A stretch of 64,000 nt of DNA. Origin: Comamonas phosphati. GTDB taxonomy: Bacteria; Pseudomonadota; Gammaproteobacteria; Burkholderiales; Burkholderiaceae_C. Both the position numbers and the translations under genes were made by a program. The DNA is taken from assembly GCF_014637085.1 (NCBI RefSeq), contig NZ_BMEU01000009.1, positions 93,212 through 157,211 on the forward strand, written 5' to 3'. Below, one piece after another: positions 29,281 to 39,886 of the stretch (position 1 is its first letter; every line of letters begins with the position of its first letter). The notes beneath the pieces were generated by a model. The model was given only the letters and a program-made list of their open reading frames with translations. It ran no database searches and was not told the origin of the DNA.

Positions 29281-29694
29281 ATGCAAAGCCTGTTCCACCT
29301 TGCCTACCATGTGACCGACCTCGACGCGGCGCGCCGTTTCTACGGCGGCGTGCTCGGCTGCCGCGAAGGCCGCAGCACCGCTACCTGGGTCGATTTCGAC
29401 TTCTTCGGCCACCAGCTCTCGCTGCACCTTGGCCGGCCGTTCGCCGTGGCCAACACCGGCCAGGTGGGCAGCCACCTGGTGCCCATGCCGCACCTGGGCG
29501 TGATCCTGCTCAAGAACGACTGGCTGGCGCTGGCCGAGCGCCTGAAGGCCGCCGGCACCCGCTTCGTGCTGGAGCCCCAGGTGCGCTTCGAAGGCGAGCC
29601 CGGCGAGCAATGGACCATGTTCTTCCACGACCCCAGCGGCAACCCGATCGAGGTCAAGGGCTTTGCCAGCTGGGAAGCCGTGTACGAACACTGA
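29281..29694 (+). CDS. VOC-family protein (glyoxalase/dioxygenase superfamily)
   Basis: 137-residue vicinal-oxygen-chelate fold protein. Two beta-alpha-beta halves are visible (FHLAYHVTDLDAARRFYGGV and FFHDPSGNPIEVKGF), with possible metal ligands H8 and the final glutamate. Cotranscribed with the GST gene. Could be a glyoxalase-like or dioxygenase-like enzyme; the exact reaction is unknown. Confidence 0.85.
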   Translation: MQSLFHLAYHVTDLDAARRFYGGVLGCREGRSTATWVDFDFFGHQLSLHLGRPFAVANTGQVGSHLVPMPHLGVILLKNDWLALAERLKAAGTRFVLEPQVRFEGEPGEQWTMFFHDPSGNPIEVKGFASWEAVYEH

Positions 29695-29760
29695 CAGCTT
29701 TATTCGTAGCAGCTTGCGCTCAACAGGCAACGATTACAGATAGAAAAATATCTGAAATCG

Positions 29761-31842
29761 TCATAGATCAAGCGCAGATCGCTCCAAAAATCGCAGCAAA
29801 CCGCTGGAACGCTGCGTGGGGCTGGCAATGGCCGAGGCCAGCAGCCCCGGCACCTCGGCCCACAGCGTGAAGGCCTGGCGCGCGCGCGTGATGCCGGTGT
29901 AGACCAGCTCGCGGTTGAGTACATTGCCGCCCTGGGCCGAGAGCACCAGCGCCGTGTGCTCGAACTCCGAGCCCTGGCTCTTGTGCACGGTCATGGCGAA
30001 AGCCGTCTCCACCTGGGCCAGGCGCGCCGTGCTCACGGCATGCAATCTGTCGCCCTGCAGAAAGTACACGCGCAGCCGCGATGCATCGGCAAAGCTCGGC
30101 AGCGCCATGCCGATGTCGCCATTGAACACGTTAAGCTGCACGTCATTGCGCGTGACCATCACGGGCCGGCCCGCGTACCACTCGCCCTCCTTGCGGATCG
30201 CGCCGCTGGCCTGCAGCGCGGCCTCCACGGCGCGGTTCAGTCCGGCCACACCCCAGTCGCCCTCGCGCACCGCGCACAGCAGCCGAAAGCGGTCAAAGGC
30301 ATTGAGCACGCCGCAAACCCAGTCCTCATGCGCCTGCTGCGTCTGCGGCCGGTCGCTGCGCCACAACCCCAGCTGCGCGGCATAGGCGGCATAGCCGGCC
30401 TGATGGCCGCGACCGCTCACCGCGCTCTCGGCAATGCGCTGCGCCGCGCCGCCCTGCCGGGCCCACAGCACGGCGTCCGCACCGGAGCGCGTATGCTCGG
30501 CCAGCAGCGCCTGGGCGGCCGGCGCGTCGCCGCGGTTGACCGCCTGCGCCAGCTGGCCTATGGGGCCGCCAAAGCGGCGGCTTTCGCGCAGCATGACGGT
30601 GTGCTGGGCCAGCGGCAGGGCCCCGCTGGTGGCGCTGAATTCGGCAGGAATGCGCTGGCCCGTGGCGCTTTCGGCATAGGCGCAGGTGGCCGGCAGATAG
30701 CAGCCGGCCTGCGCGTCGCGGCACAGGTCGCCGAGCACGGCGCCCGCCTCCACCGAGGCCAGCTGGTCCTTGTCACCCAGCAGGATCAGCCGCGCCGTGG
30801 GCGGCAGCGCCTGCAGCAGCGCGGCCATCATCTCCAGATGGATCATCGAGGCCTCGTCCACGATGAGCACGTCCACATCCAGCGGATTGCCCGCATGGTG
30901 GCGGAAGTAGCGCGTATCGGGCCGCGCGCCCAGCAGCGAGTGCAGCGTGCGCGCCGCACCCATGCGCTGCACCAGCGCGTGCAGGTCGAGCTCGCCCTGC
31001 ACGCTGTCCTTGAGGTCCAGCAGCGAGGCATCGATGGCCTGCTTGAGCCGCGCCGCCGCCTTGCCCGTGGGCGCGGCCAGGGCCACGCGCAGCTGCTGCG
31101 CATCGGGCGCCGTGGCGAACAGCAGAGCCAGCAAGCGTGCGGCCGTATAGGTCTTGCCCGTGCCCGGCCCGCCCGTGATCACCGACAGCCGCCCGCGCAG
31201 CGCCAGCGCACAGGCCAGTTTCTGCCAGTCCGGTTTATCAGCGCTGGATGGCCCGAACAGCCGCTCCAGCCAGCCGCGTACCTGGCTCGTATCGGGCTCG
31301 GCATCCACCTCTGTACGTCGGGCGATCTGCGCCGCCACGCCGCGCTCGTAATCCCAGTAGCGGCGCAGATAGAGCAGCGGCTCGGAGCCAGTGCACAAGA
31401 CCAATGGACGGCCATCATCCACAGCGTTATCAACACTGTTGTCCATAGATTCCACCCCCATGGTTCGCACCACGGGGCTGCGCTGCAGGGCGGCCAGCCA
31501 GTCCTCCGGCCGCTGCGGCAACTGGGCCCAGAGCGCGGCCAGCAGCGGCTGGGCCTCCCTGGGCCAGGCCAGCACGTCGTTGGGCCTGGCCACCAGCTCG
31601 GCCAGCGGCAGGCAGCTATGGCCGCGCCCTTCCATCTGCGCCAGCACGGCGGCGGCCACCAGCAGCGCGGGCTGCGCGCCGGGGTCCTGGCTCAACACAA
31701 AGGCGGCCAGCGCACTGTCCAGCCGGCGCAGCAGCCCCGCATCGCTCAGGCGCGCCAGCGCGCTCAGCGTGTCCTGGGCGGACAGCTGGGGCTGGGCGAA
31801 CAGGTCCAGCGTCTGCAGATCGATTTTGCGGCGCCCTCTCAT
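29761..31842 (-). CDS. recD: Exodeoxyribonuclease V alpha subunit RecD
   Basis: 693-residue SF1B 5'-3' helicase subunit of RecBCD. Motifs: Walker A GGPGTGKTYTAARLL near residue 225, Walker B VDEASMIHLEM near 330, motif VI AMTVHKSQGSEFEH near 620, and VYTGITRARQ. It is the last gene of recC-recB-recD, 118 bases after recB, a gap in which I see no other gene. With RecB and RecC it unwinds and degrades double-strand ends and loads RecA after Chi recognition. Confidence 0.95.
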   Translation of the reverse strand: MRGRRKIDLQTLDLFAQPQLSAQDTLSALARLSDAGLLRRLDSALAAFVLSQDPGAQPALLVAAAVLAQMEGRGHSCLPLAELVARPNDVLAWPREAQPLLAALWAQLPQRPEDWLAALQRSPVVRTMGVESMDNSVDNAVDDGRPLVLCTGSEPLLYLRRYWDYERGVAAQIARRTEVDAEPDTSQVRGWLERLFGPSSADKPDWQKLACALALRGRLSVITGGPGTGKTYTAARLLALLFATAPDAQQLRVALAAPTGKAAARLKQAIDASLLDLKDSVQGELDLHALVQRMGAARTLHSLLGARPDTRYFRHHAGNPLDVDVLIVDEASMIHLEMMAALLQALPPTARLILLGDKDQLASVEAGAVLGDLCRDAQAGCYLPATCAYAESATGQRIPAEFSATSGALPLAQHTVMLRESRRFGGPIGQLAQAVNRGDAPAAQALLAEHTRSGADAVLWARQGGAAQRIAESAVSGRGHQAGYAAYAAQLGLWRSDRPQTQQAHEDWVCGVLNAFDRFRLLCAVREGDWGVAGLNRAVEAALQASGAIRKEGEWYAGRPVMVTRNDVQLNVFNGDIGMALPSFADASRLRVYFLQGDRLHAVSTARLAQVETAFAMTVHKSQGSEFEHTALVLSAQGGNVLNRELVYTGITRARQAFTLWAEVPGLLASAIASPTQRSSGLLRFLERSALDL

Positions 31843-31960
31843 GACTTTGCGCCTCCCATTCTTACGAACTGCATGCCCGCTTTACGGACGAAACCCGGCT
31901 CCTGTCCATAAGGCAAGCATGCTGAACGCAAGAACACCAGCCCGAAACGCCTGCCAGCAC

Positions 31961-34900
31961 TCATGCCAATTCCTCCGACTCATTCAGCAAGGCATCGAGC
32001 GCCTCCAGCAATGCCAGCATCTGCGGCGATGAAGGCAGCGCCAGCAGGCCCCGCGTCTCGCCATCCAGGCCGCGCACAAAGAAATACAGCGCACCGCCCA
32101 GGTGTTGAGCTGGTTCGTAGCCCTCGCCCAGCCGGCTTTTCAGCAGCCGGTGCAGCGCCAGCAGGTACAGCGCGGCCTGCACGTCGTAGCGGTGGTGCAG
32201 CATGGCTGCGGCCAGCGCCTCGGCCGTGTAGGCGCTGCCGTCCGCGCCCAGATGGTTGGTCTTGTAATCGAGCACCCAGTAGCGGCCCGCGTGGCAGAAC
32301 ACCAGGTCGGCAAAGCCCATGAGCATGCCGTGCAGCTCGCGCTGCGGCAGCGCTGGGCGTGGTTGGCCGGGCAGTATGTGCTCGCGGCACAGGGCGTCGA
32401 TGCGCTGCGCCGATAGGCGCTGCGCAGGCAGCCAGAACTCCATCTCGGCCAGCAGGGCATCGCGCTTGCCGAGCTGCGCCAGACTCACATCCAGCGGCGG
32501 CAGCGGCTGGTGCACCACGGCGCGCAGCCAGCGCAGCACATCGCCCGCCTGCTCCTTGCGGCCCGCGCGTTCGCAGCGGCGCAGCAGCCGCGCTTCCAGG
32601 CTGGCAGGCTCGCTGGCCTCTTCCTCGGGCAAGGCAAAGCCTTCGCCCGACAGCCATTCGAGCTGGTCGTGCAGGAAATTGCCCACCACGGGGCCGCGCA
32701 TGAAGCGGTGCCAGACCGCACCGGCAGGGGCCTGCATGGGAGCTAGGTCGGGCATGGCAGTGGGTACCGCGCTTTCCAGGGTCGCGGCCTGGGCCTCGTC
32801 GTCGGCCGGCGACAGTACCGCAAAAGGCAATACAGGTAGCAACACCGGCAGGCTGGGCGCGGCCATGGCCCGCGTCAGCGAGGAAAAGCTGCCTATGCCC
32901 CAGCTGCGGTCGAACTCGGCCGCATAGCCGGGCGCGGGCCCCAGCGCCGGAGCCGCTTCGGCGGCCGTCCAGCGCCGTACTTCGGGCAGCTCGGCCGGCA
33001 GGTCTTTCACATGGATGCCGGCACAGCCAGCGGCCAGCGCCGCCACGCTGGCGCGCCACTGGGCGGGCGACTGCTTTTCGGGCCCGGCCAGCAAATAGCC
33101 GGCCGCGCCCTGCTCGTTCACGCAGGCCCGGCCATTGCCGCGCTTCATGGGCGCCAGCGCCATCCACAGCGCGTGGCGCGCTCGGGTCAGGGCCACATAG
33201 AATAGGCGCAGGTCTTCGCGCAGGCGCTCGCGGTCGGCCTGCACGAGCTGTTCGCTGTCATAGTCCAGCACCAGCTCGCGCGAGGCCGCAGCGCCATCCA
33301 CCTCGCCGTCGTTCACCGGCAGCGACAGATAGGCCGTGGTGCGCCTGTCCAGCGGGCGGAAGCTGCCCGCGAACGGCAGGCAGACCACCGGATATTCCAG
33401 ACCCTTGCTTTTGTGCACGGTCACGACCTTGACCAGATCGGCATCGGATTCCAGGCGCACGATCTGCGCCTCGCCGCCACCACTGCTGTTTCCCGGGGCC
33501 TCGATCTGCGTGGCCAGCCAGCGGATCAGCGCCTGCTCGCCTTCGAGCTGGGCGCTGGCCGTCTGCAGCAGTTCGGCCAGGTGCAGATAGTTGGTCAGTC
33601 GGCGCTCGCCGCCGATCTCGGCCAGCCAGCGCGTGGGCAGGTTGAAGCGGTACAGCGTCTGGCGCAGCATGGCCAGCACACCCTGGCGCAGCCACACGCC
33701 GTACAGCTCGCGCAGCTGCTCGCTGCGCGCATCGAACGCTTCTTCGTCGCTGGCCAGCCAGGCCAGTTCGTCAAACGACAGGCCCATGAGCCGCGTGGCC
33801 AGGCCCGCGCGCACGGCCAGCGCATCCAGCGGCGCGGCCACGGCGCGCAGCCAGTACAACAGGTCCTGGGCCTCGCCGCTGGCAAACACCGAATCCTGGT
33901 CGGACAGATACACCGAAGCCACGGCGCGCCTGGCCAGCGCCCGGCGCACGGCCGCGGCCTCCTTGCCCGTGCGCACCAGCACGGCGATGTCGGCCGGGCG
34001 CAGGCGCTGCAAAGGTTCATCGGCCCTGGCAAAGCCCGTGGCTTCGTCCATCAGCCATTGCACGATCTGGCTCGCGCAGTGCTCGGCGCCGCGGCGGCGG
34101 ATCACCTCGTTGCCCAGCGGCTCATCGCCGCCTTCTGCATCCCAGGCCCCGTCCCAGGCAATGGTCAGCGCCGGCATGGCCGCGCCGCCATCCATCAGCA
34201 CCTCGCGGCGGCCCTGGGCGGCCACGGGCTCGAACGGCAGGGGATTGCGGGCCGCGCCCTCACGGAACATGAAGGCCCCCTCGCCGGGCCGCTTTTCCGC
34301 CGCATCGAACCAGTGGTTGACGGCCCCCACCAGCGCCTCGGTGGAGCGGTAATTGGTGCCCAGCACATAGTGCCGCCCTTCGGTGGCCGCACGCGCCTGC
34401 AGATAGCTGTAGATGTCGGCGCCGCGAAAACCGTAGATGGACTGCTTGGGGTCGCCGATCAGCAGGAGGGCGCTGCCGGTCGCGTTATCGGCGGCGTTGT
34501 CGGCCGTGCGGTAGATCTGGTCGAACAGGCGGTATTGCAGCGGCGAGGTGTCCTGGAATTCATCGATCAGCGCCACCGGATATTGGGCCAGGATGCTGGC
34601 GCGCAGGGCTTCGCGGTTCTCGCCGGCCAGCGCGGCGTCCAGGCGCTGCAGCATGTCGGCGAAGCCGAAGGTGCCGGCCTGGCGCTTGAGCCACTGCAGG
34701 CGCCGCTGCACCTGGGCCGCGGCATGCAGGCGCAGCTGGCTGGCAAAGCTGGGCAGTTGCGCCAGCTGCCGCAGCACATCGGCCAGGGCCTGCGACTCGA
34801 GCGGCAGCTCCACCGGTACATCACCCTTGCGGGCATCGTCCAGCCCCTCGGGCGTCAGACGGGTGGCCCCGGTCTTGAGCATGGCTGCCAGGTCGGGATG

Positions 34901-35785
34901 CGGCGCGGCCGCCCATTCGCGCAGGGCCGCCAGCCAGTTCTTGTAATTGGCCGGTTTGAGCTTGGCGCCGTTCCACGCGGCCTTGTGGTTGGCCAGCTGC
35001 CCGTCCAGCCAGTCCTCCAGGCGCTGCGCCTTGTCCAGCCAGCCCTGGGCCAGGCTCTGCAGGCTGCCGGCCTGCTGCTGCAGCGCGCGTTCCACGCACT
35101 CGCCCAGCGTGCCTTCGCCCGCCGCGGCGGGCACGGCTTCGCGCAGCAGCGACTGCATGTCGGCAATCAGCGCGCCCACATGGGGCCAGACGCTCAGCGC
35201 CTGCTCCAGCACCTCGCCCGACAGCGGATAGCACTGCTGGCGCCAATAGTCCTGCGCGGCCTCGATCCGGCGCTGGCTTTCGTCGGGCTCCAGGGTTTCG
35301 TTGAACAGATTGCCGCTGTCGAAGGCGTGCTCGCGCAGCATGCGCTGGCACCAGGCGTCGATGGTGTGGATGGCCGCGTCGTCCATGCACTGCGCGGCCA
35401 TGTCCAGCCGCCATGCGGCCTGCTCGCGCACCGGGCCTTCGGGGTAGGCGTCGCGCAGCGCGCGCAGCAAACCGTCGTGCGCCGTCGGCTCGGCCTCGCC
35501 CCGGAAGCACTGCCTGGCCTCGATGAGCCGCGCGCGGATGCGGTCCGACAGCTCGCGCGTGGCGGCGCGCGTGAAGGTCATGACCAGGATGTCGGGCGGC
35601 ATCAGCGGCCGCGCGAACCCTTCTTCGCCGCCATGGCCCAGCACCAGGCGCAGGTACAGGGCCGCAATCGTCCAGGTCTTGCCCGTGCCCGCGCTGGCCT
35701 CGATCAGGCGCGAGCCCCACAGCGGAAAGTGCAGCGCGTCCAGCACATGGCTGGGCGTAGAAGTTCCTGGCTGCTCCGCCGTCAT
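31961..35785 (-). CDS. recB: Exodeoxyribonuclease V beta subunit RecB
   Basis: 1274 residues, the 3'-5' SF1A helicase plus nuclease of RecBCD. Walker A IEASAGTGKTWTIA near residue 35, motif II IDEFQDTSPLQYRLF near 410, motif III GDPKQSIYGFRGADIYSYL, motif V VTVHKSKGLEYP near 805, motif VI RLFYVALTRARHALWM. The C-terminal nuclease has GFADLVF and WVLDYKTNHLG (catalytic aspartates and lysine) and YDVQAALYLLALHR. Start overlaps the recC stop by 4 bases, indicating coupled translation. Confidence 0.96.
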   Translation of the reverse strand: MTAEQPGTSTPSHVLDALHFPLWGSRLIEASAGTGKTWTIAALYLRLVLGHGGEEGFARPLMPPDILVMTFTRAATRELSDRIRARLIEARQCFRGEAEPTAHDGLLRALRDAYPEGPVREQAAWRLDMAAQCMDDAAIHTIDAWCQRMLREHAFDSGNLFNETLEPDESQRRIEAAQDYWRQQCYPLSGEVLEQALSVWPHVGALIADMQSLLREAVPAAAGEGTLGECVERALQQQAGSLQSLAQGWLDKAQRLEDWLDGQLANHKAAWNGAKLKPANYKNWLAALREWAAAPHPDLAAMLKTGATRLTPEGLDDARKGDVPVELPLESQALADVLRQLAQLPSFASQLRLHAAAQVQRRLQWLKRQAGTFGFADMLQRLDAALAGENREALRASILAQYPVALIDEFQDTSPLQYRLFDQIYRTADNAADNATGSALLLIGDPKQSIYGFRGADIYSYLQARAATEGRHYVLGTNYRSTEALVGAVNHWFDAAEKRPGEGAFMFREGAARNPLPFEPVAAQGRREVLMDGGAAMPALTIAWDGAWDAEGGDEPLGNEVIRRRGAEHCASQIVQWLMDEATGFARADEPLQRLRPADIAVLVRTGKEAAAVRRALARRAVASVYLSDQDSVFASGEAQDLLYWLRAVAAPLDALAVRAGLATRLMGLSFDELAWLASDEEAFDARSEQLRELYGVWLRQGVLAMLRQTLYRFNLPTRWLAEIGGERRLTNYLHLAELLQTASAQLEGEQALIRWLATQIEAPGNSSGGGEAQIVRLESDADLVKVVTVHKSKGLEYPVVCLPFAGSFRPLDRRTTAYLSLPVNDGEVDGAAASRELVLDYDSEQLVQADRERLREDLRLFYVALTRARHALWMALAPMKRGNGRACVNEQGAAGYLLAGPEKQSPAQWRASVAALAAGCAGIHVKDLPAELPEVRRWTAAEAAPALGPAPGYAAEFDRSWGIGSFSSLTRAMAAPSLPVLLPVLPFAVLSPADDEAQAATLESAVPTAMPDLAPMQAPAGAVWHRFMRGPVVGNFLHDQLEWLSGEGFALPEEEASEPASLEARLLRRCERAGRKEQAGDVLRWLRAVVHQPLPPLDVSLAQLGKRDALLAEMEFWLPAQRLSAQRIDALCREHILPGQPRPALPQRELHGMLMGFADLVFCHAGRYWVLDYKTNHLGADGSAYTAEALAAAMLHHRYDVQAALYLLALHRLLKSRLGEGYEPAQHLGGALYFFVRGLDGETRGLLALPSSPQMLALLEALDALLNESEELA

Positions 35786-38700
35786 TCACTCACCTCTTCC
35801 ATGGCGGGCAGGGGCTCGGTCAGCAGGTACTGGTTCTTCCAGTCCAGCAGCGGCCCGTACACGGTCTGCGCCCGGTTTTCAAATCCGCCATCGGCCACCA
35901 GGGCGCTCCAGTCCGGATAGCAGCGGGCCCAGCTGGCGTCCTCGCATTCGCCGGCCAGCATATGGCCGCCCTCGTAGGCCGCGGCCGCCGCCCGCAGATC
36001 GCCCCCGGCCGCGGCCACCGCCGTGCGCAGCGGCAGGGGCAGCGGCGCATCCTGGCCCGCCAGCCAGCCCTGCATCAGCGCCAGCAGGCGCTTCTCGGCC
36101 TCGGCCGGCTCCATGGGCTGAACCCAGAGCACCGTGTCGCGCGCCACCACGCAGCCCAGGGCCCGTGCCTGTGCCTGTGCACCCGCGGCCGATAGCGCCA
36201 GGCTGCGCACATAGACGGACAGCAGCTTGTCGGCCCGCAGCCGGCCTTCACGGTCCAGCAGCGTGCGCGGGTCCAGGGCAAACCAGCTGCGCGTGTAGCT
36301 GCCGACCCTCTCGCCCTCACCGCTTTCCCCAATGGTCACGGCATCGAAGCGCTCGCGCAATCCGTCTATCCAGTCGTCCAGCAGCAAGGCACCGCTTTGC
36401 AGCAGCAGGCGCTCGCGGGGCGCGCTCTGCGGCCAGTCCTGCATCAGCCGCTGCCAGGCCAGCAGCGAGGGCGCGACCTGCTGCTGCAGGCCCTGCGCCT
36501 CGCGCCGGCCCAGCCCGGCCAGCGGCAGCAGGCCCGCGCGCGCCAGGCGCCGCACCTGCTGGCCGAGCTGCCGCGGCACATCGACCGCAGCGGACTGCGC
36601 CAGCCGCGTGACCACGTCCTGCTGCAGCTGCTGCACCAGTCCGTAGGCCACCAGGCCGTCGACCTGAAACAGCTCGTCGTCGGCAATGGTTTCGTCGTCC
36701 TGCTCGAAGCGCACCAGCAGCCGGTTGCGCAGATAGGCCCGCGCCGGATTGCGCCAGAAATCGGTGAGCCGCGCCAGCGTCAGGGGTGCGGCGGGGTCGG
36801 GCTCGAAGGCCGCGGCGGCCGGCACCTCCAGCATGCCGGCCGCCTCATCGTGGGCCGCATGCCATTCGCGCGCATAGGTGTGCAGCCCGGACTGCAGTTC
36901 GAAATAGCGCCGGCTGAAGGGCTGCAGCGGATGCTGCTGCGTGCGCTGGGCCAGCAGGTCAGCGCCGCCCTCGCCCGTCCAGCCCGCGGCCAGATAGTCG
37001 CGCAGCTGCGAGACCAGCACCGAGGGCGGCTGCTCGCTGTTGTCGCGCACGTGGCGACCCGCCCAGCTGATGTAGAGCTGGCGCCGGGCGGACAGCAGGG
37101 CATCGAGCATGAGCTGGCGGTCGTCGTCGCGGCGCGCGCGGTCGCCGGGGCGCTGCTGGCCGGGCACGGCCATCAGGTCGAAGTCGGCGCGGCTGGCGCG
37201 GCGCGGGTAGTCGCCGTCGTTCATGCCCAGCAGGCACACCACCTCGAACGGGATCGCGCGCATGGGCATGAGCGTGCAGAACGTCACGCCGCCGGCGCGA
37301 AAGCGCTGGTTCAGCGCCGGCTCGCTGAGCGCCTGCAGCCAGGCCTCCTGCGCCACCTCCAGCGGCAGACTGGCGGCAAAACCGGCCTGCTCGCAGGCGC
37401 TTTGCCAGCGGTCCAGCGCCGCATCGAGGGCCGACAGCAGGGCCTGGTCCTCGTCGCCCTGGCTGGCAAAGAAATCGCCCTGCAAGGCGCGAAAGCGCTG
37501 GGCCCAGGCATCGGGCGTGGCCGGGCTGCCCGCCGTCTGCCACCACTGCAGCATGCGCTGCAGCAGGCTGGCCAGGCTGCCGGCCAGCTCGGCGCCCAGG
37601 CCGCCGACTTCGTCGTAGGGCTCGATGCCGGCAAACGCGCGCGCGTCGGCCGGCAGTTCCGCCAGAGGGCCGCTGGCATAGCCCAGCAGCATGCGCTGCA
37701 GGCCGAACCAGGCGCTGTTGGAGTCGCCGCAGGCGACCAGCCCCAGCTGCGCGCGCTGCTCGTCGTTGAGGCCCCAGCGGATGCCGGCGCCCGCCATCCA
37801 GCGCCTGAGCTGGGGCAGGTCGTCGGCCGCCAGCCCCACGCGGGCGGCCACGGCCGGCACGTCGAGCAGGTCGCACAGCTCGCTCAGCCGGCAGCGCTGC
37901 TGCGGCAGCTTGAGCAGCCATTGCAGCGCCGCCGCCAGCGGGCTGCTGGTGCGCGCGCCCAGGTCGGCAATGTCGAACGGAATATGGCGCGCATCGTGGC
38001 GACCGTACTGACCGAACACGGCGCGTATCGAGGGCGCGGCCTCCTCGATGGCCGGCAGCATGACCACGATGTCGCGCGGCGCAAGCGCCGCCTCTCCGGG
38101 GGCCGCTGGCTGTGCCAGCAGCTGCAGCAGCTGGTCATGCAGCACTTCGAGCTCGCGCACCAGGCCGTGGGCCTTGTGAAAGACGATGGAGCGGTCGCCG
38201 GCCGCGACCTCCAGCCGCGGATGCTCGGCCAGCGGCACCAGGTCGCGTATGCGCTGCTGCACCTGGGCCAAGAGTGGCGCCCGGGCCAGCTCCTCGGCAT
38301 CGGCCTCTTCGTACACATCGACGCGCGGCCAGCGCCACTGCGTTGCCACCCGCGCCGCCGTCTCGTCCGTGGTGTCGAAGGCGTCGAGCTGGCGCACATA
38401 GTCGCGGCTTTGCCGCCCCCAGGCCGCCAGCAGCGGATGGGCATGGGCGTGCATGGCCTCCAGTGGAATCTGCGCCAGGTCCCTACCGGCCCGCAGCGGA
38501 TGGCGGCGGCGCTGCTGGCGCAGCAGCTCGCGCCCGTCTATGGCATCGGCCCAGTGGAAACGGCAGGGGTTGGGCACGGCAATCAGCACCTGGCTGTGGC
38601 GCGCAACACCGCTCAAAAACTGCATCAGCGACAGCGGCATCTGGCTCATGCCGAACACCACCACGCGGCGCGCCAGCGGGCTCACGGGCGGCTGGCCCGA

Positions 38701-39381
38701 TTGCAGCGCGCCGAGCACACGCTCCAGCAGCGCCGGGCGCGTGGCGGCGCGCTCCTGTTCGTCGAGCTCGGCCAGTACCTGGCGCCACAGCGCGGGCTGC
38801 CAGAGCTGGCCTTCGGGCACCGGGACATCGGGCCGCCCCGGCGTGCGCAGCACGTCCTCGCCGCGCTCCCAGGCGCCCAGCCAGTCGGCGCGGTAGATCT
38901 GGTACTGGTCGAACAAATCCGCCAGGCGCTCGGCCAGCTGCAGCAGGCGCTGGGGCTCGCCGGGGCGCAGAAAGCTGGCGATTGGTGCGAATCGGGGCGC
39001 GAACCTGCCCGCCAGCTCAGACTCGGCCAGGCATTGCGGCAGCAGGCGCATGAGGCGCCAGATCATGGGAGTCTTGTCGAGCGGCGATGCGCGCGGCACT
39101 TCATTCCTGCCGAGGATCTGGCGATAGCTGCGCCAGACGAAGCGCGCCGGCAGCTCCACGCTCGCGGCGGCGCACACGCCCTGCCGCTTGGCCATGCGCA
39201 TCTTGAACCACTCGGCCATGCCGTTGCTCTGCACCAGCACGATCTCGGGCTCCAGCGCATCGAGAGGATGCGCGGCCAGCCAGGCCAGCACCGTGTCGGC
39301 CAGCACTTCGGTGCGGTTTCCGTGCAGGGCGATCAGCCCCGGTTGCCAATGCGCTGCCACCCAAGCCCTCCTGTACTGCAT
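35782..39381 (-). CDS. recC: Exodeoxyribonuclease V gamma subunit RecC
   Basis: 1199 residues, the non-catalytic RecBCD subunit that splits DNA strands and recognises Chi. It shows the degenerate helicase fold: IVLVQSNGMAEWFKM near residue 50, VVVFGMSQMPLSLMQFL, and the C-terminal nuclease-like part with QLRDYLAAG. First of the three genes, ATG at 39381. Length and order (C, B, D) fit the family in this group of bacteria. Confidence 0.95.
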   Translation of the reverse strand: MQYRRAWVAAHWQPGLIALHGNRTEVLADTVLAWLAAHPLDALEPEIVLVQSNGMAEWFKMRMAKRQGVCAAASVELPARFVWRSYRQILGRNEVPRASPLDKTPMIWRLMRLLPQCLAESELAGRFAPRFAPIASFLRPGEPQRLLQLAERLADLFDQYQIYRADWLGAWERGEDVLRTPGRPDVPVPEGQLWQPALWRQVLAELDEQERAATRPALLERVLGALQSGQPPVSPLARRVVVFGMSQMPLSLMQFLSGVARHSQVLIAVPNPCRFHWADAIDGRELLRQQRRRHPLRAGRDLAQIPLEAMHAHAHPLLAAWGRQSRDYVRQLDAFDTTDETAARVATQWRWPRVDVYEEADAEELARAPLLAQVQQRIRDLVPLAEHPRLEVAAGDRSIVFHKAHGLVRELEVLHDQLLQLLAQPAAPGEAALAPRDIVVMLPAIEEAAPSIRAVFGQYGRHDARHIPFDIADLGARTSSPLAAALQWLLKLPQQRCRLSELCDLLDVPAVAARVGLAADDLPQLRRWMAGAGIRWGLNDEQRAQLGLVACGDSNSAWFGLQRMLLGYASGPLAELPADARAFAGIEPYDEVGGLGAELAGSLASLLQRMLQWWQTAGSPATPDAWAQRFRALQGDFFASQGDEDQALLSALDAALDRWQSACEQAGFAASLPLEVAQEAWLQALSEPALNQRFRAGGVTFCTLMPMRAIPFEVVCLLGMNDGDYPRRASRADFDLMAVPGQQRPGDRARRDDDRQLMLDALLSARRQLYISWAGRHVRDNSEQPPSVLVSQLRDYLAAGWTGEGGADLLAQRTQQHPLQPFSRRYFELQSGLHTYAREWHAAHDEAAGMLEVPAAAAFEPDPAAPLTLARLTDFWRNPARAYLRNRLLVRFEQDDETIADDELFQVDGLVAYGLVQQLQQDVVTRLAQSAAVDVPRQLGQQVRRLARAGLLPLAGLGRREAQGLQQQVAPSLLAWQRLMQDWPQSAPRERLLLQSGALLLDDWIDGLRERFDAVTIGESGEGERVGSYTRSWFALDPRTLLDREGRLRADKLLSVYVRSLALSAAGAQAQARALGCVVARDTVLWVQPMEPAEAEKRLLALMQGWLAGQDAPLPLPLRTAVAAAGGDLRAAAAAYEGGHMLAGECEDASWARCYPDWSALVADGGFENRAQTVYGPLLDWKNQYLLTEPLPAMEEVSE

Positions 39382-39445
39382 GCCACGCCAGCGCCGAGCT
39401 TAACGCGACTTGGGCACGGGGCGGCGCTTGCAGCGCCCGATGCAC

Positions 39446-39886
39446 TCACCAATGCAGATAGAACATGGCCTTGGCCAGCAGGACAATGGCCAGCACATGG
39501 CAGAACACGCTCAGGTGCAGCCGGTGCGAGCGCTGCCCGTTGAGCTGGCCCCGGCGGCGCCACCACATGGCAGTAAAGAAGTGCCCAAGCACGCTGAACG
39601 CCAGCCCAATCTTGAGCGCCATCAGCGTGCCCATGCTGCTGGCCAGCGGGTGAGCCAACAGCGCGCGGTGCCGCCAGGCCAGGGCCGCGCCCGCGGTGTA
39701 CAGCACCAGCAGCACCCAGGGCATGACGGCGGTGGCGCGCGTGCCCAGCGCCTGCTCCACGGGGCGCATGTGCTGCGCCGGCACCCGGTCGTGCACGCCG
39801 GCCAGCAGCACCACCTCGAAGAACACCGTGCCCGCAAATGCCACGGCCCCCAGCAGGTGCAGCGTGATCAGCAGCCCATAGCTCAT
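39446..39886 (-). CDS. Small four-helix membrane protein (CopD/DUF2269-like)
   Basis: 146 residues with about four hydrophobic helices and conserved-looking histidines in helices 1 and 4 (ITLHLLGAV, SVFCHVLAIV), a pattern that could bind haem or copper as in CopD-type domains. Its ATG overlaps the stop of the NsrR-like gene by 4 bases, so it belongs to the nitric-oxide operon. A redox or haem role in the membrane is inference. A longer frame upstream is not credible. Confidence 0.75.
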   Translation of the reverse strand: MSYGLLITLHLLGAVAFAGTVFFEVVLLAGVHDRVPAQHMRPVEQALGTRATAVMPWVLLVLYTAGAALAWRHRALLAHPLASSMGTLMALKIGLAFSVLGHFFTAMWWRRRGQLNGQRSHRLHLSVFCHVLAIVLLAKAMFYLHW